A program made the translations under genes and the position numbers. Shown piece after piece: positions 1-8,227 of a stretch of 64,000 nt of DNA (position 1 is the stretch's first letter; the number at the start of each line of letters is the position of its first letter). This DNA comes from Rhodobacteraceae bacterium NBU2976 (GTDB lineage: Bacteria > Pseudomonadota > Alphaproteobacteria > Rhodobacterales > Rhodobacteraceae). The DNA lies in the NCBI GenBank assembly GCA_023630215.1, contig JALPRQ010000001.1, forward strand, positions 1,488,001 to 1,552,000, read 5' to 3'. The notes beneath the pieces were generated by a model. The model was not told the DNA's origin, ran no database searches, and saw only the letters and a list, made by a program, of their open reading frames with translations.

Positions 1-106
1 CATGATATCCTCCTCGTTTGGGCAAGTATTATCGTTACCATGAGTAAGCGCAACTGCTCTTGCGTCTGGCCAGTGGGAATCATAGGTTCAACCCAAAGGG
101 GGAGTC
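1..106. promoter_or_regulatory. Divergent upstream region with start of a minus-strand gene at base 3
   Basis: Read on the minus strand, bases 15-9 are GAGGAGG, a near-perfect ribosome binding site, followed after five bases by ATG at 3-1. A minus-strand gene therefore almost certainly begins at base 3 and leaves the window; only its start codon is visible, so its product cannot be named. On the plus strand the region ends in AAAGGGGGAG, the ribosome binding site of moaA. The roughly 90 bases between must hold both promoters. It is too short for a molybdenum-cofactor riboswitch. Confidence 0.55.
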
Positions 107-1120
107 ATGCCGCAGCCACCACAGCTTATCGATCCATTTGCCAGAGCCATCACCTATTTGCGGGTTTCGGTGACCGATCGCTGCGATTTACGCTGTTTTT
201 ATTGCATGTCCGAGCATATGACCTTTCTCCCGAAGAAAGAACTTTTGACGCTGGAAGAGCTGGACCGCCTCTGCTCGGCCTTTGTCAGCATGGGGGTGCA
301 GAAACTGCGTATCACCGGGGGTGAACCGCTGGTGCGCAAAGGGATCATGAATTTCTTTGATGCCATGTCCCGGCATCTGGCGACTGGCGCACTCAAGGAA
401 CTGACTCTGACCACCAACGCCACTCAGCTTGCCAAATTTGCGCAACCCTTGTGGGATAGCGGTGTCCGTCGTGTGAATGTGTCTCTGGATACGCTGGACG
501 AGGCTAATTTCGCCGACATAACCCGCTGGGGCAAGTTTCAGCAGGTCATGGACGGGATCGATGCGGCCGACAAAGTCGGCATGAAGGTGAAAATTAATGC
601 CGTCGCGCTAAAAGGCACAAATGATCACGAGGTGCACAATATGGTGCGCTGGTGTGGCGAACGAGGCTTTGATCTGACCTTTATCGAGGTCATGCCCATG
701 GGCGATATGGGCGAGCTGGATCGGCTGGATCAATATTGGTCGCTGAAGGATGTCCGCAAAACATTGGAACAGGAATGGACCCTGTCAGACATTCCGCTGA
801 ACACCGGCGGCCCGGCGACCTATGTGCAGGTGGCAGAAACTGGTGGTCGGATCGGGTTTATCACGCCGCTGACGCATAATTTCTGCGAAAGCTGCAACCG
901 CGTTCGGTTAACCTGCACCGGCCAACTCTATATGTGTTTGGGGCAAGAGGATGACGCCGATTTGCGACAGGTGTTGCGCACCAATCCGGATGATGACCGC
1001 CCGCTGTATCAGGCCATTGAAAACGCTATCGCCCGCAAGCCCAAAGGGCATGACTTCGATTATTCGCGCCAAACTGTGGTGGGGCAAGTGTCCCGGCATA
1101 TGTCACATACCGGAGGTTGA
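107..1120 (+). CDS. moaA: GTP 3',8-cyclase MoaA (molybdenum cofactor biosynthesis)
   Basis: Radical-SAM enzyme that converts GTP to 3',8-cyclo-GTP, the first step of molybdopterin synthesis, in the cytoplasm. The 337-residue protein has the N-terminal radical-SAM cluster motif (C26, C30, C33), the glycine-rich ITGGEPL SAM motif, and the C-terminal second-cluster cysteines C260, C263 and C277 in the [11 protein letters not shown] region, which bind GTP. Length and both cluster sites match the family. The start is supported by GGGGGAG seven bases upstream. No other mo-gene is visible beside it. It ends 42 bases before a convergent porin gene, with a hairpin between. Confidence 0.96.
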   Translation: MPQPPQLIDPFARAITYLRVSVTDRCDLRCFYCMSEHMTFLPKKELLTLEELDRLCSAFVSMGVQKLRITGGEPLVRKGIMNFFDAMSRHLATGALKELTLTTNATQLAKFAQPLWDSGVRRVNVSLDTLDEANFADITRWGKFQQVMDGIDAADKVGMKVKINAVALKGTNDHEVHNMVRWCGERGFDLTFIEVMPMGDMGELDRLDQYWSLKDVRKTLEQEWTLSDIPLNTGGPATYVQVAETGGRIGFITPLTHNFCESCNRVRLTCTGQLYMCLGQEDDADLRQVLRTNPDDDRPLYQAIENAIARKPKGHDFDYSRQTVVGQVSRHMSHTGG

Positions 1121-1121
1121 C

Positions 1122-1149
1122 GCCGGCCACCGGAAATCCGGTAGCCGGC
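1122..1149. terminator. Bidirectional terminator-like hairpin between moaA and porin gene
   Basis: Arms 1122-1133 and 1138-1149 form a 12-position GC-rich stem with one mismatch and an AAAT loop, sitting exactly between two convergent stop codons. There is no clear T-tract on either side, so termination efficiency is uncertain. Confidence 0.6.
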
Positions 1150-1162
1150 CATGTCGGTGATA

Positions 1163-2047
1163 TCAGAAGCTGAAATCGTATCCCGCATAGACGGAATAGA
1201 TCGTGTCGCCACCGATAAAGTTATTCAGAATATTTGCGCCGACATACGCGTTGTCGAAAAACTGATATTCCACGCCCAAACGGCTGATATTGGAACCACC
1301 CTGAAACTGCAGATAGCCCGCATCGACCACCAGATCAGGTGTCACATTATATTTTGCTGTGACCCCAACCGTAGAAGAACCGGATGAGAACCGCGAGGCG
1401 TGCAGGGTTGCCTCCAGATCGCCAAACTCGGCTGTTGCGGACAGGGTGGTAAAGCTATCACCGTTTGTTCCTTCGTGACCCAGGGCGATTGTATAATTGT
1501 CAAACCTGTACTGGCCCGAGAGGGTATAAACGTAGTCGTCAACGAAGGTGAAGTAATGGATCGAAACGCCATAGGAGAAATTGTTAGACTGACCATCAAA
1601 CCGCGCCCCATACATCTCACCCGGAGCATAACGGATAAGAAACGGCGTCGCCCCATACAGCACTTCGCCAAAGAATGAGTAGTCTAGGGTCGGGCTTATT
1701 TCGAAAACATCGACATAATCCTGAATGGTCGGCATTGGCGTTCCAAGACTGAAGCGCCCGAAAGACGTGTCGTAATACACGATCCCACCCAAAAAGTTGG
1801 CGTCGCCACCAAACGCATCCAGATCCACATATTCCAGATACAATTCCGCACCAATCGGAACGTTTCCACTGGGGGCAATCCCGATCGTTGCGTTTGCGTA
1901 GATAGCGTTCGCATCGTTGGTGCCGCCATCAAAGAGATATTCATAGATAACCGAACCTTCGACATAAACGTTGCCGGGCAGGGATTGTGCTGTTGCTGCC
2001 AGTGACATGCTGCACAATATGGCGGTGCCTGTAAGAAGTTGTTTCAT
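1163..2047 (-). CDS. Porin-like outer-membrane beta-barrel protein
   Basis: Predicted 294-residue exported protein. It opens with a lipoprotein-free signal peptide (MKQLLTGTAILCSMSLAATAQS), followed by alternating short beta strands rich in Tyr, Gly and Asp, and ends in ...GYDFSF. A C-terminal aromatic residue is the usual Bam-recognition signal of outer-membrane barrels. The strand pattern resembles Rhodobacteraceae porin-like proteins of general-diffusion type, but no specific substrate can be read. The start at 2047 was chosen because GAGAGGA lies just upstream; an upstream in-frame codon at 2101 has no signal-peptide character. It is monocistronic, with convergent moaA downstream. Confidence 0.75.
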   Translation of the reverse strand: MKQLLTGTAILCSMSLAATAQSLPGNVYVEGSVIYEYLFDGGTNDANAIYANATIGIAPSGNVPIGAELYLEYVDLDAFGGDANFLGGIVYYDTSFGRFSLGTPMPTIQDYVDVFEISPTLDYSFFGEVLYGATPFLIRYAPGEMYGARFDGQSNNFSYGVSIHYFTFVDDYVYTLSGQYRFDNYTIALGHEGTNGDSFTTLSATAEFGDLEATLHASRFSSGSSTVGVTAKYNVTPDLVVDAGYLQFQGGSNISRLGVEYQFFDNAYVGANILNNFIGGDTIYSVYAGYDFSF

Positions 2048-2101
2048 TGAATCCTCTCGCTGTTTGATGTGCGTCGGTGAACCAGGACACAGGGAACACA
2101 C

Positions 2102-2529
2102 ACATAACCAACGCTTCCGAAATTATAATACCATCGTGGAATGATGTGACCAACCCCCCGACCGAAAGTACCGGCGAACAACCGCAGAGCCTACCCCAAT
2201 CTGTTGCCTATTTATCGCATGCCTGACCCGTTTTGACGTGCCTGTGTGCGATTTCGACATAGTGACCCCAAAGAATCATTTGATATCTCTATCCTGTGGC
2301 TCCGACCGATGTCGTTGATCTGCAATAAAATCGGGCATCGCAGGGGGATCGCTGATGGTTACCTTTGGGAAACTGTTGCGTGTTTTCAACACTTTACCCC
2401 TTGCAAACAGGGTTATTGGGCAATTTCTCAGCAAAGACTCGCCTGTCACAATCTTGTGACGCCACGTGACTCTGCCATGTAATATGTTCAGATACGTTTT
2501 AGGGACCGAAATCTCAGGAAAGACTCACT
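2102..2529. promoter_or_regulatory. Long intergenic region with a palindrome and candidate promoter for the cytochrome genes
   Basis: About 480 bases separate the divergent porin and cytochrome c' genes. No convincing small gene was found. A perfect 7-bp-arm palindrome, GTCACAATCTTGTGAC, lies at 2445-2460. Its right half (TTGTGA, 2454-2459) could act as a -35 box with TGTAAT at 2478-2483 (18-base spacer) as -10, which would place a regulator site across the promoter. The palindrome is an everted relative of CRP/FNR-type half-sites, so a CRP/FNR-family regulator is possible but not shown. Confidence 0.4.
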
Positions 2530-2979
2530 ATGAAAAAAGCACTACTTGGAACCACTTTCGCCATCGTTGCCGCGCTCGGCGCTGTTACGTTGAACGCCGC
2601 CGGGCATGACCCGGTCGAGCAGCGTATCGCCCTGATGAAGGCCAACGGCGCTGCCGCTGGTGTGCTGGGCAAAATGGTGCAAGGAGAAAACCCGTTTGAC
2701 GCGGCTGCTGCATTGGCGGCGATCACCGAAATGCGCGATATCGCTGCCGGATTTGGTGATCTGTTCCCGGAAGGGTCGGAAACCGGTCCAAACTCCACAG
2801 CCAACAGCACTATCTGGTCGGACCGTGCAGGGTTTGACGCCGCGCTGGCGAAATACCTCGCAGACACACAGGCAGCTGTTGATACACCTCCGCAGTCACT
2901 CGAAGAATTGGGCGCGTCGTTTGGCGCTATTGCATCAAACTGCCGGGCATGCCATCAAACTTACCGTATTCCACGGTGA
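2530..2979 (+). CDS. Cytochrome c' (class II c-type cytochrome)
   Basis: Periplasmic mono-haem four-helix-bundle cytochrome; family members bind NO or CO and are linked to nitrosative-stress resistance or electron transfer. The 149-residue precursor has a Sec signal peptide (about residues 1-24), a helical body with the class-II pattern, and the haem motif CRACH at 138-142 close to the C-terminus, as is diagnostic for cytochrome c'. Length is typical. It lies 12 bases upstream of a dihaem cytochrome c gene, so the two are probably co-transcribed and may form an electron-transfer pair. The start is preceded by AGGAAAGAC. Confidence 0.9.
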   Translation: MKKALLGTTFAIVAALGAVTLNAAGHDPVEQRIALMKANGAAAGVLGKMVQGENPFDAAAALAAITEMRDIAAGFGDLFPEGSETGPNSTANSTIWSDRAGFDAALAKYLADTQAAVDTPPQSLEELGASFGAIASNCRACHQTYRIPR

Positions 2980-2991
2980 TTCAGAGGGTTA

Positions 2992-3921
2992 ATGACCGAG
3001 CTGTTATCAGCTAAGAAATTGTTATCCTTGGCGGCGCTTGTCGGCGTCGCCTTGGCTGTTTTCTGGGCATTAACGATGCCACGCTTCTTACCAAATCTGT
3101 CTATTTTTCAACAGGTTGGTAATCCGGTAAAGGGCGAGGACGTTTTTAACATCGCCGGATGCGCTTCGTGCCATTCCGCCGAAGGGGCCGAGGCCGAGGA
3201 CAAATTGATCCTGTCAGGCGGGCGCGAGTTTCCCTCGCCTTTTGGAACTTTTTACGCACCGAATATCTCGCCAGACCCTGAATTCGGGATTGGTGGCTGG
3301 TCAACCTATGACCTGGCCAATGCCATGATGTATGGTGTATCGCCCGACAACAAACACTATTATCCGGCCTTTCCCTACAGCTCTTATGCGCGTATGAATC
3401 CGCAGGATATTGTCGACCTCAAGGCATTTCTGGACACGTTACCCCCCAGCAGCGAGCCCTCGCGCTCGCATGACCTGCCGTTTTATGCGCAATGGCGTCG
3501 TCCGGTCGGAATGTGGAAGCAGTTTTTCTATGATCCTGCCCCTGTTTATCCGAACTCGGCCGATGGTTTGATCGAGCGGGGGCGCTATCTGGTCGAAGGG
3601 CCGGGGCATTGCTCGGAATGCCATACCTCGCGTAATCCGCTGGGCGGCCCGATCATGAGCCTTTATCTCGCCGGTGCACCCTCCCTTGAGGGCGAAGGGT
3701 ATATCCCCAATATCACACCCCACGAAGACGGCTTGGCCGGTTGGACCGAAACCGAAATCGCCAACTACCTCAATACCGGTTTCACTCCGGATTTTGACTC
3801 GGTGGGGGGACTGATGGTCGAAGTGGTCGAAAACACCGCCTTGCTTAGCGACGAAGACCGTCGCGCGATTGCGGCCTATCTAAAATCTATTCCGGGCAAG
3901 CCTGACGCGCCGCGCGAATAG
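2992..3921 (+). CDS. Membrane-anchored dihaem cytochrome c
   Basis: 309-residue c-type cytochrome with one N-terminal membrane or signal segment (about residues 12-29) and two haem-attachment motifs, CASCH (57-61) and CSECH (207-211). The architecture is that of cytochrome subunits that feed electrons from periplasmic dehydrogenases (gluconate/alcohol dehydrogenase type) or serve as partners of other cytochromes. Conserved APNISPD and PNITPHEDG segments follow the haem motifs, as in that family. Its partner here is presumably cytochrome c' encoded just upstream; no dehydrogenase subunit is nearby. The 3' end overlaps the convergent isomerase gene by 35 bases. Confidence 0.85.
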   Translation: MTELLSAKKLLSLAALVGVALAVFWALTMPRFLPNLSIFQQVGNPVKGEDVFNIAGCASCHSAEGAEAEDKLILSGGREFPSPFGTFYAPNISPDPEFGIGGWSTYDLANAMMYGVSPDNKHYYPAFPYSSYARMNPQDIVDLKAFLDTLPPSSEPSRSHDLPFYAQWRRPVGMWKQFFYDPAPVYPNSADGLIERGRYLVEGPGHCSECHTSRNPLGGPIMSLYLAGAPSLEGEGYIPNITPHEDGLAGWTETEIANYLNTGFTPDFDSVGGLMVEVVENTALLSDEDRRAIAAYLKSIPGKPDAPRE

Positions 3922-4666
3922 GGGACATCCAGCCCAACGTGTCTTCGATCCTGTCGGACGCGGCAACAATATATTCCGCGCCGATATCCCCCTGATATCC
4001 AAGGGATTGCAAATGGGCGATAAACGCCTCAAAATTTAGCGCACCATGGTCTGGCGGCCCACGGTCATCAATGGCGGCAATCTGGACATGACCGATCATG
4101 TCACAAAGCTCTGTCGCGCGGGCGAACGGATCGCCATCAATCTCGTGAACATGGTAGCAGTCGAACATCAGCCGCAGACGATCAGAACCTATTTCTGATA
4201 TAATATCAGCGGCTTGATAGGTAGAGTTAAGGTAATATCCCGGTGCAGCTTTGGGGCAAAGCGGCTCGATCAGCAGGGTCAGATCACGTTCACCAACACG
4301 ATCCAGTGCATAGTGCAAATTCTCTATCAAGGTTGCGCGTGCAGCATCACCTTCGGCATTTCCCGACATGACATGCACCATTCGCGCGCCGGCCACCTGC
4401 GCATAGTCAAGTGCCTGATCAATCAGCGCGCGCGCCCTGACGTCTTGACCGGGCACTGCGGCCAACCCGCGCGCTCCCCCCAGATCAGTGTTCAGCGACA
4501 AAAGTGCCAGCCCGGTTTCTTCCAGCGCCAAGCGTACAGTATCCGCCGGGGTGGCATAGGGGTAATGCAATTCTACCGCGTCGAACCCTGCGCGGGCGGC
4601 GGCACGAATAGCATCGGGAAGCGCCAGACCGGTCCAAAGAAATCCTAGGTTGGCCGACAGGCGCAC
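3887..4666 (-). CDS. Hydroxypyruvate isomerase / 2-oxo-tetronate isomerase-like TIM barrel protein
   Basis: 259-residue protein of the xylose-isomerase-like TIM barrel (AP endonuclease 2) superfamily, closest in pattern to Hyi/OtnI. Visible signatures are the N-terminal MRLSANLGFLW strand, metal-site acids and histidines in LLIEPLC, MFDCYHVHEIDGD, GHVQIAA and the C-terminal GAEYI. OtnI-type enzymes interconvert 2-oxo- and 3-oxo-tetronate, and Hyi interconverts hydroxypyruvate and tartronate semialdehyde. A DenD-like dehydrogenase and a GarR/LtnD-like reductase nearby make a sugar-acid role plausible. The start at 4666 abuts the FAA-hydrolase stop, so the two are translationally coupled. Confidence 0.8.
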   Translation of the reverse strand: MRLSANLGFLWTGLALPDAIRAAARAGFDAVELHYPYATPADTVRLALEETGLALLSLNTDLGGARGLAAVPGQDVRARALIDQALDYAQVAGARMVHVMSGNAEGDAARATLIENLHYALDRVGERDLTLLIEPLCPKAAPGYYLNSTYQAADIISEIGSDRLRLMFDCYHVHEIDGDPFARATELCDMIGHVQIAAIDDRGPPDHGALNFEAFIAHLQSLGYQGDIGAEYIVAASDRIEDTLGWMSPIRAARQACPE

Positions 4667-5505
4667 TAGGCCTGAACCACCTGCTTCTGCTGACCCAAAC
4701 CTTCGACTTCAACAACCATTTCGTCACCGGGTTTCAGGAAGATGGGGGGAGTATGTCCCATTCCCACCCCTTCGGGTGTACCGGTCGCGATAATGTCGCC
4801 GGGCATCAGCGACATGAACTGCGATAGATGTGAAATCACCTGAGCGACGGTAAAGATCATGTCCGAGGTGTTAGAGTTCTGCTTCACCTCGCCATTAACC
4901 ACAAGCTGCAAGCCCAGGTTCTGGGGGTCAGGTACTTCGTCAGCGGTCACCAGATAGGGGCCAGTTGGGCCAAAGGTGGGGGCGGATTTCCCCTTAATCC
5001 ACTGCCCGCCACGATCCTTCTGGAAATGGCGCTCGGACACATCATTCACCACGCAATAGCCTGAAACATATTTTAGGGCATCCGCCTCGGAAACGTAACT
5101 TGCTTCCTTACCTATTACGACGCCCAACTCCACTTCCCAATCGGTCATGGTCGAGGTTTTGGGGATGATCACCGGATCAAACGGCCCATTTAGCGCCGAG
5201 GTATGTTTCGAAAAGATAATCGGTTCCTTGGGGATGTCTGCGCCGGTTTCAGCCGCATGTTTGGCATAGTTCAAACCGACACAAATGAAATTTGGCACCC
5301 AAGCAAGGCATGATCCGATACGATCCGTGTCATGCGCCAGCGGCAGTCCGGACAGGTCCAGGTTTTTCAGACGGGTCAGGTTCTCGATCGATACAGTCGA
5401 TCCGGCAAAATCGCCAACCACACCTGACAGATCTCGGATATTGCCATCTTCGTCCAGGCATCCGGGTTTTTCCTGACCTTTTGGTCCGTATCGCAGAAAT
5501 TTCAT
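4666..5505 (-). CDS. Fumarylacetoacetate hydrolase (FAH)-family protein
   Basis: 279-residue enzyme of the FAH family, whose members act as hydrolases, isomerases, decarboxylases or lactonases on 2-oxo or diketo acids. The C-terminal catalytic domain shows the metal-binding pattern: CVGLNYAKHAAETG, the glutamate in DWEVELGVVIG and the aspartate in VNDVSERHFQ, followed by KGKSAPTFGPTGPYLV and the GTPEGVG loop. Many annotated neighbours are called ureidoglycolate lyase or 2-hydroxyhepta-2,4-diene-1,7-dioate isomerase, but the substrate is not readable from sequence. The start at 5505 is preceded by GGAGGAG. Divergent to the denD-like gene, it probably shares a control region with it. Confidence 0.85.
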   Translation of the reverse strand: MKFLRYGPKGQEKPGCLDEDGNIRDLSGVVGDFAGSTVSIENLTRLKNLDLSGLPLAHDTDRIGSCLAWVPNFICVGLNYAKHAAETGADIPKEPIIFSKHTSALNGPFDPVIIPKTSTMTDWEVELGVVIGKEASYVSEADALKYVSGYCVVNDVSERHFQKDRGGQWIKGKSAPTFGPTGPYLVTADEVPDPQNLGLQLVVNGEVKQNSNTSDMIFTVAQVISHLSQFMSLMPGDIIATGTPEGVGMGHTPPIFLKPGDEMVVEVEGLGQQKQVVQA

Positions 5506-5584
5506 ACGCTCCTCCATTGCTTGATCGCAGCTTGCCCATTCCGCGGCGACGTGCAACAGCTAATATCTAACAGGAGGAGAAAGA

Positions 5585-6547
5585 ATGAAAGTTTTGATCA
5601 CCGGGGGTGGGGGTTTTCTGGGGCAGAAACTTGCACGAAAATTGGGAGGCGAGCCGCTAATCGGTGACCGGGTTATCTCGGCCATGACGCTGGCAGATAT
5701 CGTCGAGCCTGCGGACATCGCCGCACCGTTCCCGGTGCGTCGTATTGCTGGGGACATATCAGATCCGGCGGCAGTGGCGGATATGTTTGCGGATGTCCCG
5801 GATGTGATCTTTCATCTGGCGGCCATTGTGTCCGCCGATGCCGAGGAGAATTTTGACAAGGGAATGGCGGTCAACCTGTTTGGCACATACCATATTCTGG
5901 AAGCTGCACGGGCGCAAAAGACCACTCCGATTTTGGTCTATGCCTCTTCCTGTGCAGTGCATGGAGGCGAGGCACCCGAGCCGGTAACTGACGGCGTGGA
6001 GCTGAACCCGCAAACCTCTTATGGGACGCAGAAGGCGATTGGCGAGAAGCTGGTGCAGGACTATTCCCGCAAGGGGTTTGTGGATGGTCGCGGGTTGCGC
6101 TTGCCAACCGTATCGATCCGCCCCGGCAAGGCGAACAAGGCGGCCTCGTCTTTCATGTCGTCGATCTTTCGCGACACGTTGCAAGGGCAGGTGGCGAACT
6201 GCCCGGTGGGCCGGGACTATGCCGTGTGGCACACCGCGCCACGCACCGTTGTGCGCAATCTGGTCCATGCGGCGGAACTGGATGGGGCGACATTTGGCTT
6301 CAATCGCAATATTACCTTGTCAGGCCGCACCGACACAATTGGCGAGATGATTGACGCGATGACCCGTGTCGCTGGTCCCAAGGCCGAAGGGCGGATCACG
6401 TGGAACCACGATCCCGAAATTGAAACCATTGTCAAAGGGTGGCGGGGTCATTTTCGGGCTAAAAAGGCAGCGCGTCTGGGGTTTGTTTCGGACACCTCGT
6501 TCGAAGATTCCGTCCGCTGGTTTTTGGAAGATGATATCGTCACCTGA
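5585..6547 (+). CDS. denD: NAD-dependent D-erythronate dehydrogenase-like protein (DenD family)
   Basis: 320-residue extended short-chain dehydrogenase/epimerase. It has the Rossmann GGGGFLG motif at residues 7-13 and the catalytic Tyr-X3-Lys at Y146/K150 (SYGTQKAIGE). The overall pattern, including GLRLPTVSIRPGKANKAASSF, resembles DenD, which oxidises D-erythronate to 2-oxo-tetronate in the pathway that continues through OtnI, OtnK and OtnC. The OtnI-like gene is close by, but no OtnK kinase or OtnC decarboxylase is in the window. Ribosome binding site AGGAGGAGAAAG precedes the start. A generic NAD-epimerase is the alternative reading. Confidence 0.7.
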   Translation: MKVLITGGGGFLGQKLARKLGGEPLIGDRVISAMTLADIVEPADIAAPFPVRRIAGDISDPAAVADMFADVPDVIFHLAAIVSADAEENFDKGMAVNLFGTYHILEAARAQKTTPILVYASSCAVHGGEAPEPVTDGVELNPQTSYGTQKAIGEKLVQDYSRKGFVDGRGLRLPTVSIRPGKANKAASSFMSSIFRDTLQGQVANCPVGRDYAVWHTAPRTVVRNLVHAAELDGATFGFNRNITLSGRTDTIGEMIDAMTRVAGPKAEGRITWNHDPEIETIVKGWRGHFRAKKAARLGFVSDTSFEDSVRWFLEDDIVT

Positions 6548-6556
6548 TCTTTGTTC

Positions 6557-6675
6557 GTGCAATTGCCAACTGGCAATTCGCACCTGACGTCCGCGTTCCA
6601 GTCCCCGATTGCCATGTGGCAATTGGCAAGAGGGTATGCCTCGGCCAGCGCGTGAATTTCCATGTGGCAATTGCG
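6557..6675. repeat. Cluster of three TTGCCA-NN-TGGCAA palindromic elements
   Basis: Element 1 at 6561-6578 reads AATTGCCA-AC-TGGCAATT, a perfect 8-bp inverted repeat extended by GTGC and GCAC flanks. Element 2 at 6608-6623 reads ATTGCCA-TG-TGGCAAT. Element 3 at 6660-6673 repeats CCATGTGGCAATTG identically to element 2 (6612-6625). Spacing is about 46-48 bases. The cluster fills the gap between two convergent genes, so it is not in a classical promoter position. It could be a repeat family, a protein-binding array or a set of weak terminators. Confidence 0.65.
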
Positions 6676-6719
6676 AAAAACTCTGCAAAATCAGTTCAAT
6701 AAGCGACCTCTTATCGGTC

Positions 6720-7310
6720 CTAGAAGATTGATAGACTGGCCAGAACCACAACCCCAATCATCGCCAGAGCCATCAGGATATTGATCTGAAACTGTCGACG
6801 CGGCGACAGGTCCAGCCGATGCAGATAGACCCCGGCTGCCAGCCACAAGAGGTGAATGGGAATCCAGATGCTGTTCAGGATGACAAATTTGGTGATCGTC
6901 TCCCAGATCAGGGCATCAGGGAAAAATGGGAATCCCGAGAACAAGGTGGTGTTGACCGCATAGGCCTTGGGATTGATGGCCTGCAACATTATCCCTGACA
7001 GAATTCCCGGCCCGCGTTTTGAGGTCATGAAAGCGATCTTGCTACCGGCAAAGGCGACGCGATAGGCAAGAAAGCATAGATATCCGGCTGACGCGATCAG
7101 GAAGATTGTGCGGATCACCGGATAGGCCAGAATGACGGCGGCAAGTCCGCTGACGACGGCGAGGGCGACAAGATTGGTGCCGATGAATAGCCCGGTCACA
7201 TAGCGCAATCCTGCGCGATACCCATACGCGGATCCCATCCCGGCGGCCGACAGGACGCCGGGTCCGGGGGTGATCAGCAACAGGAAGACCGCAACAGCAA
7301 AGGCGATCAT
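6720..7310 (-). CDS. LysE/RhtB-family amino-acid exporter
   Basis: 196-residue polytopic inner-membrane protein of the LysE/RhtB translocator family, which exports amino acids or their derivatives. The family signature TPGPG lies in the first membrane segment (ITPGPGVLSAAGMG), followed by a conserved NPKAY after the central loop (ALQAINPKAYAVN-like). About six hydrophobic segments are visible. Its start overlaps the stop of the upstream reductase gene by four bases (ATGA), giving tight translational coupling. Substrate is unknown. It is the last gene of a three-gene operon read leftward from 9018. Confidence 0.88.
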   Translation of the reverse strand: MIAFAVAVFLLLITPGPGVLSAAGMGSAYGYRAGLRYVTGLFIGTNLVALAVVSGLAAVILAYPVIRTIFLIASAGYLCFLAYRVAFAGSKIAFMTSKRGPGILSGIMLQAINPKAYAVNTTLFSGFPFFPDALIWETITKFVILNSIWIPIHLLWLAAGVYLHRLDLSPRRQFQINILMALAMIGVVVLASLSIF

Positions 7311-8227
7311 GATGGTTCGGGCAGTTGATCGGGACCTTGACCCAGACGATGACCGGGGTTCAGGGCTTCGAGCCAGCGCAGATAGGCGGCGTGATCATTG
7401 CGCGCGGTTTTGGGATCGTCTGCCAGATCGCGATAGGCTTGTTGTGCCTGCTCGGTCAGTGGGAGTTCTATTCCGACGTGACGCGCAACCTCTAGCGCAT
7501 TGTTGAGGTCCTTGAGCTGCAAGTGCAATGGTCCACCGGGCACCCAGTTGCGATCAATCATGCGCTGACCGTGGAGGTCCAGAATGCGCGAGGTTGCAAA
7601 CCCGCCCATTAGCGCTTCGCGCACAGCGGCAGGGTCGCAACCACCTTCCTGAGCCAACAAAAGGGCTTCGGAGACCGCGCCGATTGAAATGGCGACGATG
7701 ACCTGATTGGCCAGCTTGGCGACCTGACCTGCGCCGTGAATTCCCACATGCGTGGCGCGTCCCATCGCGTCAAAGACGGGCTTGGCCGTTTGAAAATCGT
7801 CGTCATTGCCACCAGCCATAATCGCAAGATTGCCGTCAATTGCCCCCTTTTCGCCGCCTGAAACCGGGGCATCCAGATGGCGGCGACCGCGGTCTTCGAT
7901 AGCGGTGGCCAGATCCCGGGTCACACTGGGTTGAATCGAGGACATGTCGATAAACAAGCAGTCAGGTTTTGACGCGCCGACGATTGCGTGATTGCCGAAA
8001 TAGAGGTCGGTCACAACGGACCCGTTATCGACCATGGTGATCACGATGTCAGCCTGAGCGACGGCATCATCTGCCGTCGCATGGACGGTCGCCACATCGG
8101 ACAGGACTTCGGCCTTCGACACAGTGCGGTTCCAGACATGCAAGGGAAATCCCGACTCGGCGATGTTGCGAGCCATGGGCGCACCCATGATCCCCGTTCC
8201 GATCAAGGCAACATTGGGTTTGGTCAT
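7307..8227 (-). CDS. Beta-hydroxyacid dehydrogenase (GarR/LtnD-like 2-hydroxy-3-oxopropionate reductase family)
   Basis: 306-residue cytoplasmic NAD(P)-dependent enzyme. It has the N-terminal Rossmann motif GTGIMGAPMARN, the substrate-binding signature DAPVSGGEKGA and the catalytic lysine in GQVAKLANQ, in the order expected for the 3-hydroxyisobutyrate / tartronate-semialdehyde / L-threonate dehydrogenase family. The residues that would separate these substrates cannot be judged reliably. Its closeness to DenD- and OtnI-like genes suggests tetronate or glyoxylate-type sugar acids. It overlaps both neighbours by four bases. Confidence 0.87.
   Translation of the reverse strand: MTKPNVALIGTGIMGAPMARNIAESGFPLHVWNRTVSKAEVLSDVATVHATADDAVAQADIVITMVDNGSVVTDLYFGNHAIVGASKPDCLFIDMSSIQPSVTRDLATAIEDRGRRHLDAPVSGGEKGAIDGNLAIMAGGNDDDFQTAKPVFDAMGRATHVGIHGAGQVAKLANQVIVAISIGAVSEALLLAQEGGCDPAAVREALMGGFATSRILDLHGQRMIDRNWVPGGPLHLQLKDLNNALEVARHVGIELPLTEQAQQAYRDLADDPKTARNDHAAYLRWLEALNPGHRLGQGPDQLPEPS

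Noticed and set aside
1-106. Molybdenum-cofactor riboswitch upstream of moaA
   Set aside because: The space is too short and shared with a divergent gene start; no complex stem-loop pattern is seen.
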